Virus record (IMG/VR): IMGVR_UViG_3300010391_000269
Location: 1 to 33,519 of that record
Direction: 5' to 3' (one strand)
DNA: 33,519 bases
Source: a virus
The position numbers and the translations under genes are program-made. This document shows, in pieces, positions 1 through 6,226 of the stretch. Position 1 is the first letter of the stretch, and every line of letters starts with the position of its first letter. Below the pieces are notes generated by a model, which saw only the letters and a program-made list of their open reading frames with translations, made no database searches and was not told where the DNA came from.

Positions 1-240
1 AGCGATGCCGATGCCCACGCCGATTGCGATCTTCGCCTTCGGTGAAGCGAATTTGCTTCCCTGCGGTTCCACCATCTTCATATACCGGTTCACGTAGCTC
101 ATCTCGACGGAATTCTGCTCGAGCTCTGCACTCAACTTCGCTTTCTGTTGTGTAAGCTCGAATCTCCTGGCGAGGAGTTCCTTCAGGCTGAAAATTTCGC
201 TACCTTCTGAAACCAACATTTCTGATGTCTTTCCTTCCAT
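1..240 (-). CDS. N-terminal part of an unknown minus-strand protein, probably membrane-linked
   Basis: The minus strand is open from an ATG at 240-238 to the window edge, giving 80 residues with no stop, so the C-terminus lies outside. It starts MEGKTSEMLVSEGSEIF, has a charged, helix-prone middle (ELLARRFELTQQKAKLSAEL) that could form a coiled coil, and ends with KAKIAIGVGIGIA, which looks like the start of a glycine/alanine-rich membrane segment. An AGGAGG ribosome site sits 6 bases before the ATG. The DNA is clearly richer in G+C than the + strand genes. Leader and first codons are shared with the next minus-strand gene (318-488). No family is recognised; existence is well supported, function unknown. 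Confidence 0.7.
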   Translation of the reverse strand, partial: MEGKTSEMLVSEGSEIFSLKELLARRFELTQQKAKLSAELEQNSVEMSYVNRYMKMVEPQGSKFASPKAKIAIGVGIGIA

Positions 241-307
241 GTGCTTCCTCCTTTCCCCGTGGGGATATATATTTATGGGATATATAATATCCCTTCACAA
301 CTTATAA
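230..307 (-). promoter_or_regulatory. Duplicated minus-strand leader, copy A: promoter-like region with palindrome and strong RBS
   Basis: Two blocks are identical to the leader of the neighbouring minus-strand gene: 265-307 (43 bases) and 230-253 (24 bases, covering AGGAGG, the ATG and the first codons). The 43-base block holds a perfect palindrome GGGATAT-ATA-ATATCCC at 277-293. Read on the minus strand, TTGTGA, a 17-base spacer and CATAAA could be -35 and -10 boxes with the palindrome in the spacer, an operator-like layout. CATAAATA is also one base from the T4-type late box TATAAATA. Copy A has an extra CCCC-ACG-GGGG-like hairpin between the blocks that copy B lacks. Promoter role is inferred; the duplication is seen directly. 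Confidence 0.55.
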
Positions 308-317
308 CCAGAGACGG

Positions 318-488
318 CTAGACGCTTTTGTTCGCGTCGGGCTTATGAGTTTCGATTTCTTCGCAGTTGATAAAATGATCCTTGCAAAATTCGGCTTGTT
401 CTAAACCGCATTCTGTCATGCAATTCTTGCCCTTCTTCTGTACTTCATGAGAAGATTCATCACCATACTTTTTTAATTTTCCTTCCAT
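318..488 (-). CDS. Small cysteine-containing protein, unknown function (56 aa)
   Basis: The minus strand reads ATG at 488-486 to TAG at 320-318, 56 residues beginning MEGKLKKYGDESSHEVQKK. Four cysteines (C23, C27, C35, C42) and H38 within 20 residues could bind a metal, though the spacing matches no zinc family I know. The ribosome site AGGAGG is 6 bases upstream and lies in a leader duplicated before the other minus-strand gene (1-240), so the two are probably co-regulated. The first residues MEGK are shared because the duplication runs into the coding sequence. Base composition is less AT-rich than the + strand genes. Confidence 0.65.
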   Translation of the reverse strand: MEGKLKKYGDESSHEVQKKGKNCMTECGLEQAEFCKDHFINCEEIETHKPDANKSV

Positions 489-546
489 GTGCTTCCTCCT
501 TCTATATATATTTATGGGATATATAATATCCCTTCACAACTTATAA
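478..546 (-). promoter_or_regulatory. Duplicated minus-strand leader, copy B
   Basis: Copy B of the leader at 230-307: 504-546 is identical to 265-307, and 478-501 to 230-253. The palindrome GGGATATATAATATCCC is at 516-532. It precedes the 56-residue minus-strand gene. The two copies differ only in the short linker between the blocks and outside them, which suggests a recent or selected duplication of promoter, operator and ribosome site as one unit. Confidence 0.55.
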
Positions 547-551
547 TTATA

Positions 552-580
552 CCCGATATCACCATCGGGCTTTAATTCTT
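552..580. other. Hairpin CCCGAT/ATCGGG, possible weak terminator
   Basis: CCCGAT (552-557) pairs with ATCGGG (564-569) around a six-base loop. On the + strand it is followed by CTTTAATTCTT, a weak U-rich tail; on the minus strand no U tract follows. It lies between the structured region at 588-1000 and the minus-strand leader, so it could bound either one. Orientation and function are not settled. Confidence 0.3.
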
Positions 581-587
581 ACTATAT

Positions 588-1000
588 GGGAGGTTGAAGC
601 ACCTACTTCATCAGGCTTATAGGTGATTATAAAGGTCTGACGAAACCAGTCTTTTTATCATGATGTAATATACATAGAGCATAATCGATGCTGACTGGCA
701 AGAGGACTTTTCGATTATTTTAAAAGACCTCATCGATCTTAGCTCATTGAAGGAGTAGGGGAGACATGGCTCTCCACTATACTATACCAGATTCTGGAGA
801 TATCTGGATTTGTACCCTTGCCGTAATCTTTTAGTAGCGCCATGTCAAGACTACTTACAGACGACGATAGCTATGCTAGAGGCTAAATTCTTATGTGAAT
901 CCAATCCAAAGAAAGGTTTTTTGGTTGCTTATGCCAAATTACCTGCTTCCAGCTACTGCCTAAATATCGTCTAAAACCGGCATCTTTAGGCAACACTTTA
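588..1000. ncRNA. Candidate large structured RNA with kissing loops and a pseudoknot
   Basis: This gene-free stretch is less AT-rich than its surroundings and full of complementary segments: CACCTA 600-605/620-625; CCAGTC 646-651/693-698; ATGTA 663-667/671-675; AGCAT 678-682/688-692; TAGGGGAGA 756-764/771-779 with one mismatch; CCAGAT 787-792/802-807; AGTAG 833-837/851-855. The six-base loop CATGGC (765-770) of one hairpin is perfectly complementary to GCCATG (839-844) in the loop of another, a kissing-loop arrangement. At the end TGCCTAAA 957-964 pairs with TTTAGGCA 985-992, and the first seven loop bases TATCGTC (965-971) pair with GACGATA (863-869), giving a pseudoknot. No tRNA, tmRNA, RNase P or group I core was recognised. 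Strand is undecided: it lies between divergent genes. Confidence 0.6.
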
Positions 1001-1081
1001 TTATCTACTAATTAATATATATAAAGAATAATTATATACCATATAAAATAGTATTTTTTTGAGAATCTTATTTAAAAAATA

Positions 1082-1105
1082 GGAACAAATACTTAAATTT
1101 TAACC
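1082..1105 (+). promoter_or_regulatory. GGAACAAAT-type motif before the queC operon
   Basis: GGAACAAATACTTAAATTTT starts at 1082, 39 bases before the queC start. Closely similar words (R-GAACA-W-A-W-T-A-n-AAAT) recur before genes at 5277, 12059, 16435, 20896, 24315 and 32054, each time in a short gap opening a transcription block. A phage-specific promoter or processing site is inferred from this distribution. Confidence 0.4.
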
Positions 1106-1120
1106 TATTTTGGAGGAAAA

Positions 1121-1702
1121 ATGAATACAAATAATGAAATAAGAAAAGAAGAATATGATCTTATAATGTTATTTTCAGGTGGAGCAGATAGTAGATTAAT
1201 GTTAGAATTAGCTCTAAAAAATAATAAAGAACCATTATGTTTATTAATTAATTATGGACAATTACATATTCAAGAACTAGAACATGCAAAGAAACAATTA
1301 AATGATAAGAAAATTCAATATTTTGAAATCCCAGTTAACATTCCAGTTAATAGTGGACTTACAGGAACAGGAGAAAAAGGAATATATAATGGAGTTCATG
1401 ACATGAATGTTCCAGGTAGAAATTCTATTTTCCTTACAATCGCTGCATCTTTGGCTGAGTTTAAAGGTATTAATGAAATATGGATAGGTTGTGATTATTC
1501 AGATAGAGAACATTTATTTCCAGACTGTTATCAAGAGTATATTGTTAAAATAAATGAGTTATTTAAAATAGCATTTTCATATGAGATTATAGTAAGAGCT
1601 CCATTGTTAGGAATGACTAAAGAATTAATTTTAGAGACATTAAAAAATATATTTGGAGTAAACAATGAAAAAGAAATTTTTAGCGGATATGGAAATTTAT
1701 AA
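1121..1702 (+). CDS. queC: QueC-like 7-cyano-7-deazaguanine (preQ0) synthase, short form
   Basis: QueC turns 7-carboxy-7-deazaguanine into preQ0 using ATP and ammonia. The 193-residue protein has the PP-loop FSGGADS (residues 18-24), LINYGQ, and the family signature VPGRNSIFLTIAASLAE near residues 97-113, followed by IGCDYSD and FPDCY. Start ATG 1121 follows GGAGG. Typical QueC is about 220-230 residues and ends with a cysteine cluster binding zinc; this protein stops at IFSGYGNL and lacks the cluster. Its stop overlaps the next start (TAATG), so it heads an operon with nucleotide-metabolism genes. queE at 17.4 kb and a dpdA-like gene at 20.9 kb support a 7-deazaguanine pathway. Other PP-loop ATPases are possible, but the VPGRN motif makes QueC most likely. 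Confidence 0.88.
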   Translation: MNTNNEIRKEEYDLIMLFSGGADSRLMLELALKNNKEPLCLLINYGQLHIQELEHAKKQLNDKKIQYFEIPVNIPVNSGLTGTGEKGIYNGVHDMNVPGRNSIFLTIAASLAEFKGINEIWIGCDYSDREHLFPDCYQEYIVKINELFKIAFSYEIIVRAPLLGMTKELILETLKNIFGVNNEKEIFSGYGNL

Positions 1703-1878
1703 TGGATGATAAATTAGTAAATATAATTTATACTGAACTTTTATTAAATTTAATGACTGAAAATCAACAATATAATGTTACAATAGATACAGAATTTGGA
1801 GAAAAGAAATATACTTTAATAAAAGATGAAGATAATGGAATTCAATTTTATGAGGATGGACAAGTAGGAAACGCATAA
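1702..1878 (+). CDS. Small acidic hypothetical protein (58 aa)
   Basis: ATG at 1702 overlaps the stop of queC (TAATG) and the reading frame ends in TAA at 1876-1878, which itself overlaps the ATG of the next gene, so it is translationally coupled on both sides. The product begins MDDKLVNIIYTELLLNLM, then has alternating polar/hydrophobic residues (YNVTIDTEFGEKKYTLIKD) suggesting two beta strands. No motif or family is recognised. The gap-free fit between two clear genes is the main support. Confidence 0.7.
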   Translation: MDDKLVNIIYTELLLNLMTENQQYNVTIDTEFGEKKYTLIKDEDNGIQFYEDGQVGNA

Positions 1879-2441
1879 TGATAATCTTTTGTGATATGGA
1901 TGGAGTAGTTGCTAATATTATTGATAACTGGTTAACTCAATATAATAAAGAATGGAATGATAATTTAACATCATCTTGTATAACTGGATGGGATTTAAAA
2001 AACTTTGTTAAACCAGAATGTGGTTCTAAAATAGAAGATATTATTCATAAAGAAAACTTCTTCTTAGATGCAACAGTTTACCCAGGATCTCAAGAATATT
2101 TAAAAAAGATAGTAGATGACGGTCATGATGTATTTTTTGCTACATCATCTCCTATTTATATGTATCCTTTAATAGAAAAACATTTATGGATAGATAAATA
2201 TTTTAGTTTTATAGGAAGTAGAAAAGTAGTTTGTTTAAAAAATAAATGGTTACTAAGAGGTAATGTTTTAATTGATGATTATGAATTTAATTTAGAAAAT
2301 TTTAATGGGCATAAGATTTTATTAAGACAACCATGGAATGAAAATATAAATGATATAAAGTATAAAATTGCCAATGGGTGGGAAAATGTATATAATATTA
2401 TAAAAAGAATAGAAAGGGAAAATAATAATGAACTGGGATAA
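1878..2441 (+). CDS. 5'(3')-deoxyribonucleotidase, HAD superfamily
   Basis: The 187-residue product begins MIIFCDMDGVV, the HAD motif I DxD with nucleophile D6 and acid/base D8. FFATSSP near residues 90-96 fits motif II (T/S), and VLIDDYEFN near residue 131 fits motif IV. This is the NT5C-like layout common in phages, where the enzyme dephosphorylates deoxynucleoside monophosphates and adjusts the dNTP pool. Its start overlaps the stop of the small gene before it, and its end overlaps the dCMP deaminase start by 14 bases, so both are probably co-translated. Specificity for dUMP/dTMP cannot be read from sequence. Confidence 0.85.
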   Translation: MIIFCDMDGVVANIIDNWLTQYNKEWNDNLTSSCITGWDLKNFVKPECGSKIEDIIHKENFFLDATVYPGSQEYLKKIVDDGHDVFFATSSPIYMYPLIEKHLWIDKYFSFIGSRKVVCLKNKWLLRGNVLIDDYEFNLENFNGHKILLRQPWNENINDIKYKIANGWENVYNIIKRIERENNNELG

Positions 2442-2973
2442 ATATTTTTTTGATCTATGTAATACTATAGCAACTAATAGTAAATGTCTTTCAAGAAAAT
2501 TAGGGTCTGTAATAGTTTTTGACAAGTCAATTATTTCTACTGGTTATAATGGGCCAGCTCGAGGTATTCCATCTTGTTCTGAAAGGTATAAGTTAGATGA
2601 ATATTATATCTCAAAATTAAAAGAGAAGTCTGGTAAAGACCCTAAAAAAGATAACATTACACAAGCTATGGAAACTATATTACAAGAAACTTGTCCTAGA
2701 TATGTATTGGGTTATAAGTCAGGTCAAGGTTTAGATTTATGTGTCGCTGGACATGCCGAAAGAAATGCAATAGTTAATGCGGCAAGACATGGAATAGCAG
2801 TAAAGGGAGCAATTATGTATATGAACTGCCCAATATCTTGCAAAGACTGTTTTACAGAAATAATAAATTCAGGAATAGATGAGATAGTTTGTACTAAATT
2901 AGAATATTATGATGAAGTAACTAAATATATCGTTAAAGAGAGTAAAATAAATGTTAGAGAATATAGAATGTAA
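2428..2973 (+). CDS. Deoxycytidylate (dCMP) deaminase
   Basis: The enzyme converts dCMP to dUMP, feeding dTMP synthesis. The 181-residue protein has the cytidine-deaminase fold signature: GSVIV and STGYNGPARGIPSC (residues 26-50), then GHAERNAIVNAARHG with zinc ligand H109 and proton-shuttling E111, and CPISCKDC with likely ligands C138 and C141. The N-terminal NGPARG element is typical of dCMP deaminases including the ComE-like group. A 27-residue charged insert (RYKLDEYY to KKDN) precedes the zinc site. It overlaps the deoxynucleotidase gene and the following zinc-finger gene, so it sits in the same operon; the ThyA-like gene at 19.7 kb would use its product. Confidence 0.9.
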   Translation: MNWDKYFFDLCNTIATNSKCLSRKLGSVIVFDKSIISTGYNGPARGIPSCSERYKLDEYYISKLKEKSGKDPKKDNITQAMETILQETCPRYVLGYKSGQGLDLCVAGHAERNAIVNAARHGIAVKGAIMYMNCPISCKDCFTEIINSGIDEIVCTKLEYYDEVTKYIVKESKINVREYRM

Positions 2974-3166
2974 TGACGAAGGTTTAATTAACTGTAATGA
3001 ATGTAATGGTACAGGTGGATTAGAAATTGAAAGTGAATCAAATATATTAAAAATTTGCCTCAAATGTTCGGGTACTGGTAAACTTACATGGACTGAAATT
3101 TTAATGGGTAGAAAGAAACATATAACTTTATTTTCTACTCCAATTAGAAATAGAGGTTTTTGGTAA
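2951..3166 (+). CDS. Mini DnaJ-type zinc-finger protein (71 aa), family member 1
   Basis: Two DnaJ-style half sites, CNECNGTG and CLKCSGTG, about 24 residues apart would bind one zinc ion. They are followed by KLTWTEILMGRKK, a tail with a conserved tryptophan that recurs in the sister genes at 3224, 3507, 20428 and 22292. There is no J domain, so it is not a classical co-chaperone; its partner is unknown. It overlaps the 3' end of the dCMP deaminase gene by 23 bases in another frame. Small phage proteins of this layout are common, but I know of no assigned function. Confidence 0.75.
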   Translation: MLENIECNDEGLINCNECNGTGGLEIESESNILKICLKCSGTGKLTWTEILMGRKKHITLFSTPIRNRGFW

Positions 3167-3223
3167 TTTATCCTAGAAGTTTGTTATATAAAATCCTAGA
3201 ATAATTTAAAGAAGGAAACTCTA

Positions 3224-3510
3224 ATGATTGATAATATTAATTGTGAAGATGGTAATTATATATGCCCAAGTTGTAATGGTACTAAAAAATATGGGATGGA
3301 AATACACCATTTGATATATGTTTTACATGTTGTGGAACTGGAACTCTAACTTGGACTGAAAGAATAGTTGGTAAAAAGAATAATATATTTGAAATATTCA
3401 AAACTAAAACTTTTTATCCAAAATCTATAACGAATAATATAGTTAGTGTCCAACCAATGACGTCTCCAAGTAAAACAATATTTTTTCTAAAAGGTAAAAA
3501 GACTAAATGA
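3224..3510 (+). pseudogene. Mini DnaJ-type zinc-finger protein, family member 2, frameshifted
   Basis: After AAGGAAACT, ATG 3224 opens MIDNINCEDGNYICPSCNGT, then hits a stop at 3347-3349. The next frame continues the family pattern: DGNTPFDICFTCCGTG, then TLTWTERIVGKKNN, and ends with TGA at 3508-3510 overlapping the next gene. Adding one A to the A6 run at 3284-3289 rejoins the halves into a protein of about 95 residues with both zinc half sites. This could be a sequencing error, a real mutation or slippage on the A run. The preserved second half argues against long decay. Confidence 0.6.
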
Positions 3511-3791
3511 AGAAGATAGATAATGAAAGTGAATATGTATGTAATAAATGTCATGGCATCGGAACTATAGATGCCCCAGAAAGTATTAGGCCAATAATTA
3601 GAAATAAAAAAATATCTTGTAATAAATGTTTAGGAACTGGTTATCTAGATTGGGTAGAAAATATACTTCAAAAAAAGAATCCGTTTATTTATGCTCCATA
3701 TATTCCTCACATTACAGAATTTTATTTAATAGAAGAAAAAGAAGAATTGAATAAACTTGCAAGACTATATGGTTATTATAAAGGAGAATAA
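3507..3791 (+). CDS. Mini DnaJ-type zinc-finger protein (94 aa), family member 3
   Basis: The product has CNKCHGIG (about residues 12-19) and CNKCLGTG (about 38-45), the two halves of a DnaJ-like zinc site, then YLDWVENILQKKNPF, the family's tryptophan tail. The C-terminal 40 residues (HITEFYLIEEKEELNKLARL) look helical. Its ATG overlaps the TGA of the preceding family member, so the tandem genes at 2951, 3224 and 3507 probably arose by duplication within one operon. Role unknown; zinc binding is a firm prediction, chaperone activity is not. Confidence 0.75.
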   Translation: MKKIDNESEYVCNKCHGIGTIDAPESIRPIIRNKKISCNKCLGTGYLDWVENILQKKNPFIYAPYIPHITEFYLIEEKEELNKLARLYGYYKGE

Positions 3792-3796
3792 AGAAA

Positions 3797-4528
3797 ATGA
3801 GTGAAGATAAAATAAAGGAAGGTGTAAAATTTGATGATGAAAAACGAAGGTATGATTTAGTACCAGCTGACTCTTTAAGACAACTAGTAGACATTTATAC
3901 ATTTGGTGCTAAAAAATATGAAGATAATAATTGGAGAAAAGGCCTTAAATGGGGAAGAATATATGGAGCTATTCAAAGACATCTTAATGCTTTTTGGGAA
4001 GGGGAAGAAGTAGATTCTGAAAGTGGTTTAACCCATCTTGCACACGCTGCATGGGGTTGCTTTACTTTACTTAATTATTGTGATACTAAAAGAGAATTAG
4101 ATGATAGAGTTCCTACTAAAAATAAATTAATTAAAAAAGAAAAGATACTAGTATATTTAGCTGGAAGTATATATGAAACTAAATATAGGTCTAACTTTAA
4201 ACTAGCAGTAAAAAACTTAAATTTGTCAGATAATATTATAATTAGAGACCCGTTATCAGAAGTAGACCAAAAAAGTGGAACTACCTTTATAGTAGAGAAT
4301 GATAAAAAGTTAATAAAACAGTGTGATATTGTAGTTGCTTATGTTGAAAAATCCACTCCTGGCACAATGATGGAGATAATATATGCATATGAAAACAATA
4401 TTCCTGTATATTTAATTACTACTAAAAATAAGATTAGAAGTTCACACTGGATCAAATATCATTCAATTGTGATGTTTAAAAATATTATTCAAGCAATTAA
4501 AGAAATAGAGAAAAAATGGATAATATAA
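3797..4528 (+). CDS. Fusion: MazG-like dATP/dGTP diphosphohydrolase domain plus nucleoside 2-deoxyribosyltransferase-like domain
   Basis: Residues 1-95 match the phage dATP/dGTP-diphosphohydrolase N-terminal type (DUF5664-like, related to MazG/MazZ): KFDDEKRRYDLVPADSL, FGAKKYEDNNWRKG, QRHLNAFWEGEEVDSESG, LTHLAHAAWGCF, with the conserved His/Glu/Asp residues for metal and triphosphate. After a basic linker, residues 115-243 resemble nucleoside 2-deoxyribosyltransferases: VYLAGSIYE, IIRDPLSEVDQ, IKQCDIVVAYVE, then PGTMMEIIYAYENNIPVYLI containing the expected catalytic glutamate. The parts could act together on the dNTP pool, one cutting dNTPs, the other exchanging bases on deoxyribose. It lies among dCMP deaminase and queC. 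Domain identities are inferred from motifs; substrates are unknown. Confidence 0.75.
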   Translation: MSEDKIKEGVKFDDEKRRYDLVPADSLRQLVDIYTFGAKKYEDNNWRKGLKWGRIYGAIQRHLNAFWEGEEVDSESGLTHLAHAAWGCFTLLNYCDTKRELDDRVPTKNKLIKKEKILVYLAGSIYETKYRSNFKLAVKNLNLSDNIIIRDPLSEVDQKSGTTFIVENDKKLIKQCDIVVAYVEKSTPGTMMEIIYAYENNIPVYLITTKNKIRSSHWIKYHSIVMFKNIIQAIKEIEKKWII

Positions 4529-5224
4529 ATGATTTCATATTCAGATTTGAAAAAAATAATAAATAATGAAGGATATGAATTACTTACATTAGAGTCTGAA
4601 TATAAAAAATTACATAGTAAGATAAAATTAAAATGTAGTAAAAATCATGAGTTTTTTAAAAGGGCTGATGCTTTTAAAAATATGAAACAAAGATGTACAA
4701 TATGTTCAAATAAAGCTAGAAAAAAATATTCTATAGAATTTATAAAAAATATCTGTAAAAAAGAAGGATATATATGTTTATCTACTGATTATAAAAATAT
4801 TTTTGATATGTTAAGTCTAATATGTCCAAATGGTCATGAAATTAAGATGAGGATGGATGGATTTATACTACAAGGTTATAGATGTAAAAAATGTTCAGAC
4901 AAAGAAGCAGGAAAGAAAAGAAGTTTAGAAAAACATCATTGGTGGAAAGGTGGTATATGTAGAGAGCCTTATTGTTTTGAATTTACTAATGATTTAAAAC
5001 ATTATATAAAAGATAGAGATAAAAATTTATGTATTAATCCATATTGTTCTAAGAAATCTAAAAAATTACATATACATCATATTGATTATAATAAAAAAAA
5101 TTGTGATCCATCTAATTTAATAACAATATGCAACTCATGTAATTCTAAAGCAAATGAGGATAGAGAATGGCATACTAAATGGTATAAAACTATAATAAAT
5201 AATAGAAGATATTATAGAACTTAA
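4529..5224 (+). CDS. HNH homing endonuclease with zinc-binding repeats
   Basis: The 231-residue protein has two repeats of about 60 residues, each with a C-x-NGH/NHE-type half site followed by G-x-RC-x2-C (CSKNHEF...RCTICS; CPNGHEI...RCKKCS), likely DNA-binding zinc modules. The C-terminal part is HNH: LHIHHIDYNKKNCDPSNLITICNSCNSKAN, with HH as the catalytic pair and C-x2-C structural ligands. It is a close relative of the gene at 12059. Its ATG follows the previous TAA with no gap, and no obvious intron surrounds it, so it looks like a free-standing homing endonuclease inserted between metabolic genes. Confidence 0.87.
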   Translation: MISYSDLKKIINNEGYELLTLESEYKKLHSKIKLKCSKNHEFFKRADAFKNMKQRCTICSNKARKKYSIEFIKNICKKEGYICLSTDYKNIFDMLSLICPNGHEIKMRMDGFILQGYRCKKCSDKEAGKKRSLEKHHWWKGGICREPYCFEFTNDLKHYIKDRDKNLCINPYCSKKSKKLHIHHIDYNKKNCDPSNLITICNSCNSKANEDREWHTKWYKTIINNRRYYRT

Positions 5225-5235
5225 TTTCAAATAAA

Positions 5236-5261
5236 GGAACAAATTAAAAATTTAATAAAAC
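5236..5261 (+). promoter_or_regulatory. GGAACAAAT-type motif before gene 5277
   Basis: GGAACAAATTAAAAATTTAA starts at 5236 in the 52-base gap after the HNH gene, 41 bases before the next ATG, which has its own AAGGAG site. It belongs to the recurrent motif set described under findings. Confidence 0.4.
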
Positions 5262-5276
5262 TTTAAGGAGAATATA

Positions 5277-5708
5277 ATGTCAGAAGAAAAGAAAGTAATG
5301 AAATCGAGTGATGTAAATGACTCAAATGTTAATACTAGATTATTGAATAAAAATTATTCACCATTATTAGTAAGAAAATATCAAGCAATGGGATGGCCAT
5401 TGTATATAGGTCTAATTATTGATATATCATTATCAGATTTAGATCAATTAGTTAATATTATTATAAAAGAAGCAAAAGAAGCAGATTTGATAAAAAATGA
5501 TCTACAGTCATTTAGAGATTTTTGCGGTTATATGAGTGAGAGATTAGTTAATCATTATAATAGTAAAAAGGAAAATTGTGTAGAAGGAGTTGCTGTTTGT
5601 GCATACTGGGATAAGTCGTGGTGTAGCAGCTTATATGGTGATTTCATGGTTCATAACAATTGTAGAAACGAATTATACTTTATTATAAATACTTTACCAC
5701 ATATCTAA
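5277..5708 (+). CDS. Conserved-looking hypothetical protein (143 aa)
   Basis: ATG 5277 follows AAGGAGAATATA. The protein has a polar start (MSEEKKVMKSSDVNDSNVN), then RKYQAMGWPLYIGLIIDISLS, helical segments around LDQLVNIIIKEAKEADL, and a C-terminal half with four cysteines (FCGYMS, ENCVEGVAVCAYWDKSWC, NNCRNEL). The spacing does not match a known zinc motif. No membrane segment is convincing. No family is recognised. The start MSEEKK resembles the start of the short frame at 6936 and MNEEEKK at 7713, possibly a shared translation-start context rather than homology. Confidence 0.75.
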   Translation: MSEEKKVMKSSDVNDSNVNTRLLNKNYSPLLVRKYQAMGWPLYIGLIIDISLSDLDQLVNIIIKEAKEADLIKNDLQSFRDFCGYMSERLVNHYNSKKENCVEGVAVCAYWDKSWCSSLYGDFMVHNNCRNELYFIINTLPHI

Positions 5709-5745
5709 ACCATTAATAAAAAAGTTTAATTTGAAAGGAGAATAA

Positions 5746-6216
5746 ATGTCAGATTATGTAATAATTGCTCCACATATGGATGATGAAATAATTGGGGCGT
5801 ATGAATATTTAATAACTAAAAATCCAATTATATTATATACTGAAGATGCATCTAAAGAGAGACAAGAAGAAGCACTAAAACTGAAAGATTTTGTTCAAAT
5901 TAAAGCCCAAATGTTTTTAAGAAATATTCCTAATCAATTGCTATCTTTTGATAATATATTTTTAGTTCCTGACCCATATTTTGAATCTCACCCTGCTCAT
6001 AGATCTCAGGGATTTATTGGAGAACAATTAGCTAGAAAAGGACATAATGTAATTTTTTATACTACTAATATGACTGCTCCATATATTAAAGAAGTTTATG
6101 ATCCTAAAGGAAAAGAAGATTTGTTAAATAAAATTTATCCATCTCAAAAATTTCTATGGGAATATGAAAAGAAGTATGTAATATTTGAAGGAAAATGTAA
6201 ATGGATTTTTAAATAG
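5746..6216 (+). CDS. PIG-L/LmbE-type N-acetyl sugar deacetylase
   Basis: The 156-residue protein opens IIAPHMDDE, matching the family's PHxDDE zinc and catalytic motif, and has ESHPAHRSQG near residue 80-90, matching the second metal motif HPxH-like element. This family removes acetyl groups from N-acetylglucosamine-type substrates using zinc. It is shorter than typical members (about 220 residues or more), with the middle reduced but both metal motifs kept. AAAGGAG precedes ATG 5746. Neighbours include a TrpF-like barrel and, 3 kb on, a glycosyltransferase, so a sugar decoration pathway is conceivable but not shown. Confidence 0.75.
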   Translation: MSDYVIIAPHMDDEIIGAYEYLITKNPIILYTEDASKERQEEALKLKDFVQIKAQMFLRNIPNQLLSFDNIFLVPDPYFESHPAHRSQGFIGEQLARKGHNVIFYTTNMTAPYIKEVYDPKGKEDLLNKIYPSQKFLWEYEKKYVIFEGKCKWIFK

Positions 6217-6226
6217 AAGGAGAATA

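Noticed and set aside
588-1000. tRNA, tmRNA, RNase P RNA or group I intron in the ORF-free region
   Set aside because: No T-loop GTTC-A pattern, no tRNA-like ends, no RNase P conserved blocks, and no split gene around it that an intron would interrupt.
2322-2525. Minus-strand frames lying over + strand genes (for example 2322-2525, 11376-11567 on +, 28879-29196)
   Set aside because: They are complements of well-supported genes, hydrophobic or low-complexity, and lack ribosome sites.
3284-3289. Programmed -1 frameshift at the A6 run
   Set aside because: The zero-frame context ACT AAA AAA TAT does not give a proper X-XXY-YYZ heptamer, and I saw no convincing downstream structure. Similar breaks elsewhere favour error or mutation.
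6185-6226. Earlier start (6185) for the TrpF-like protein
   Set aside because: It overlaps the deacetylase gene, has no ribosome site, and the family-like text begins at MNINKVTFTGADD from 6227.
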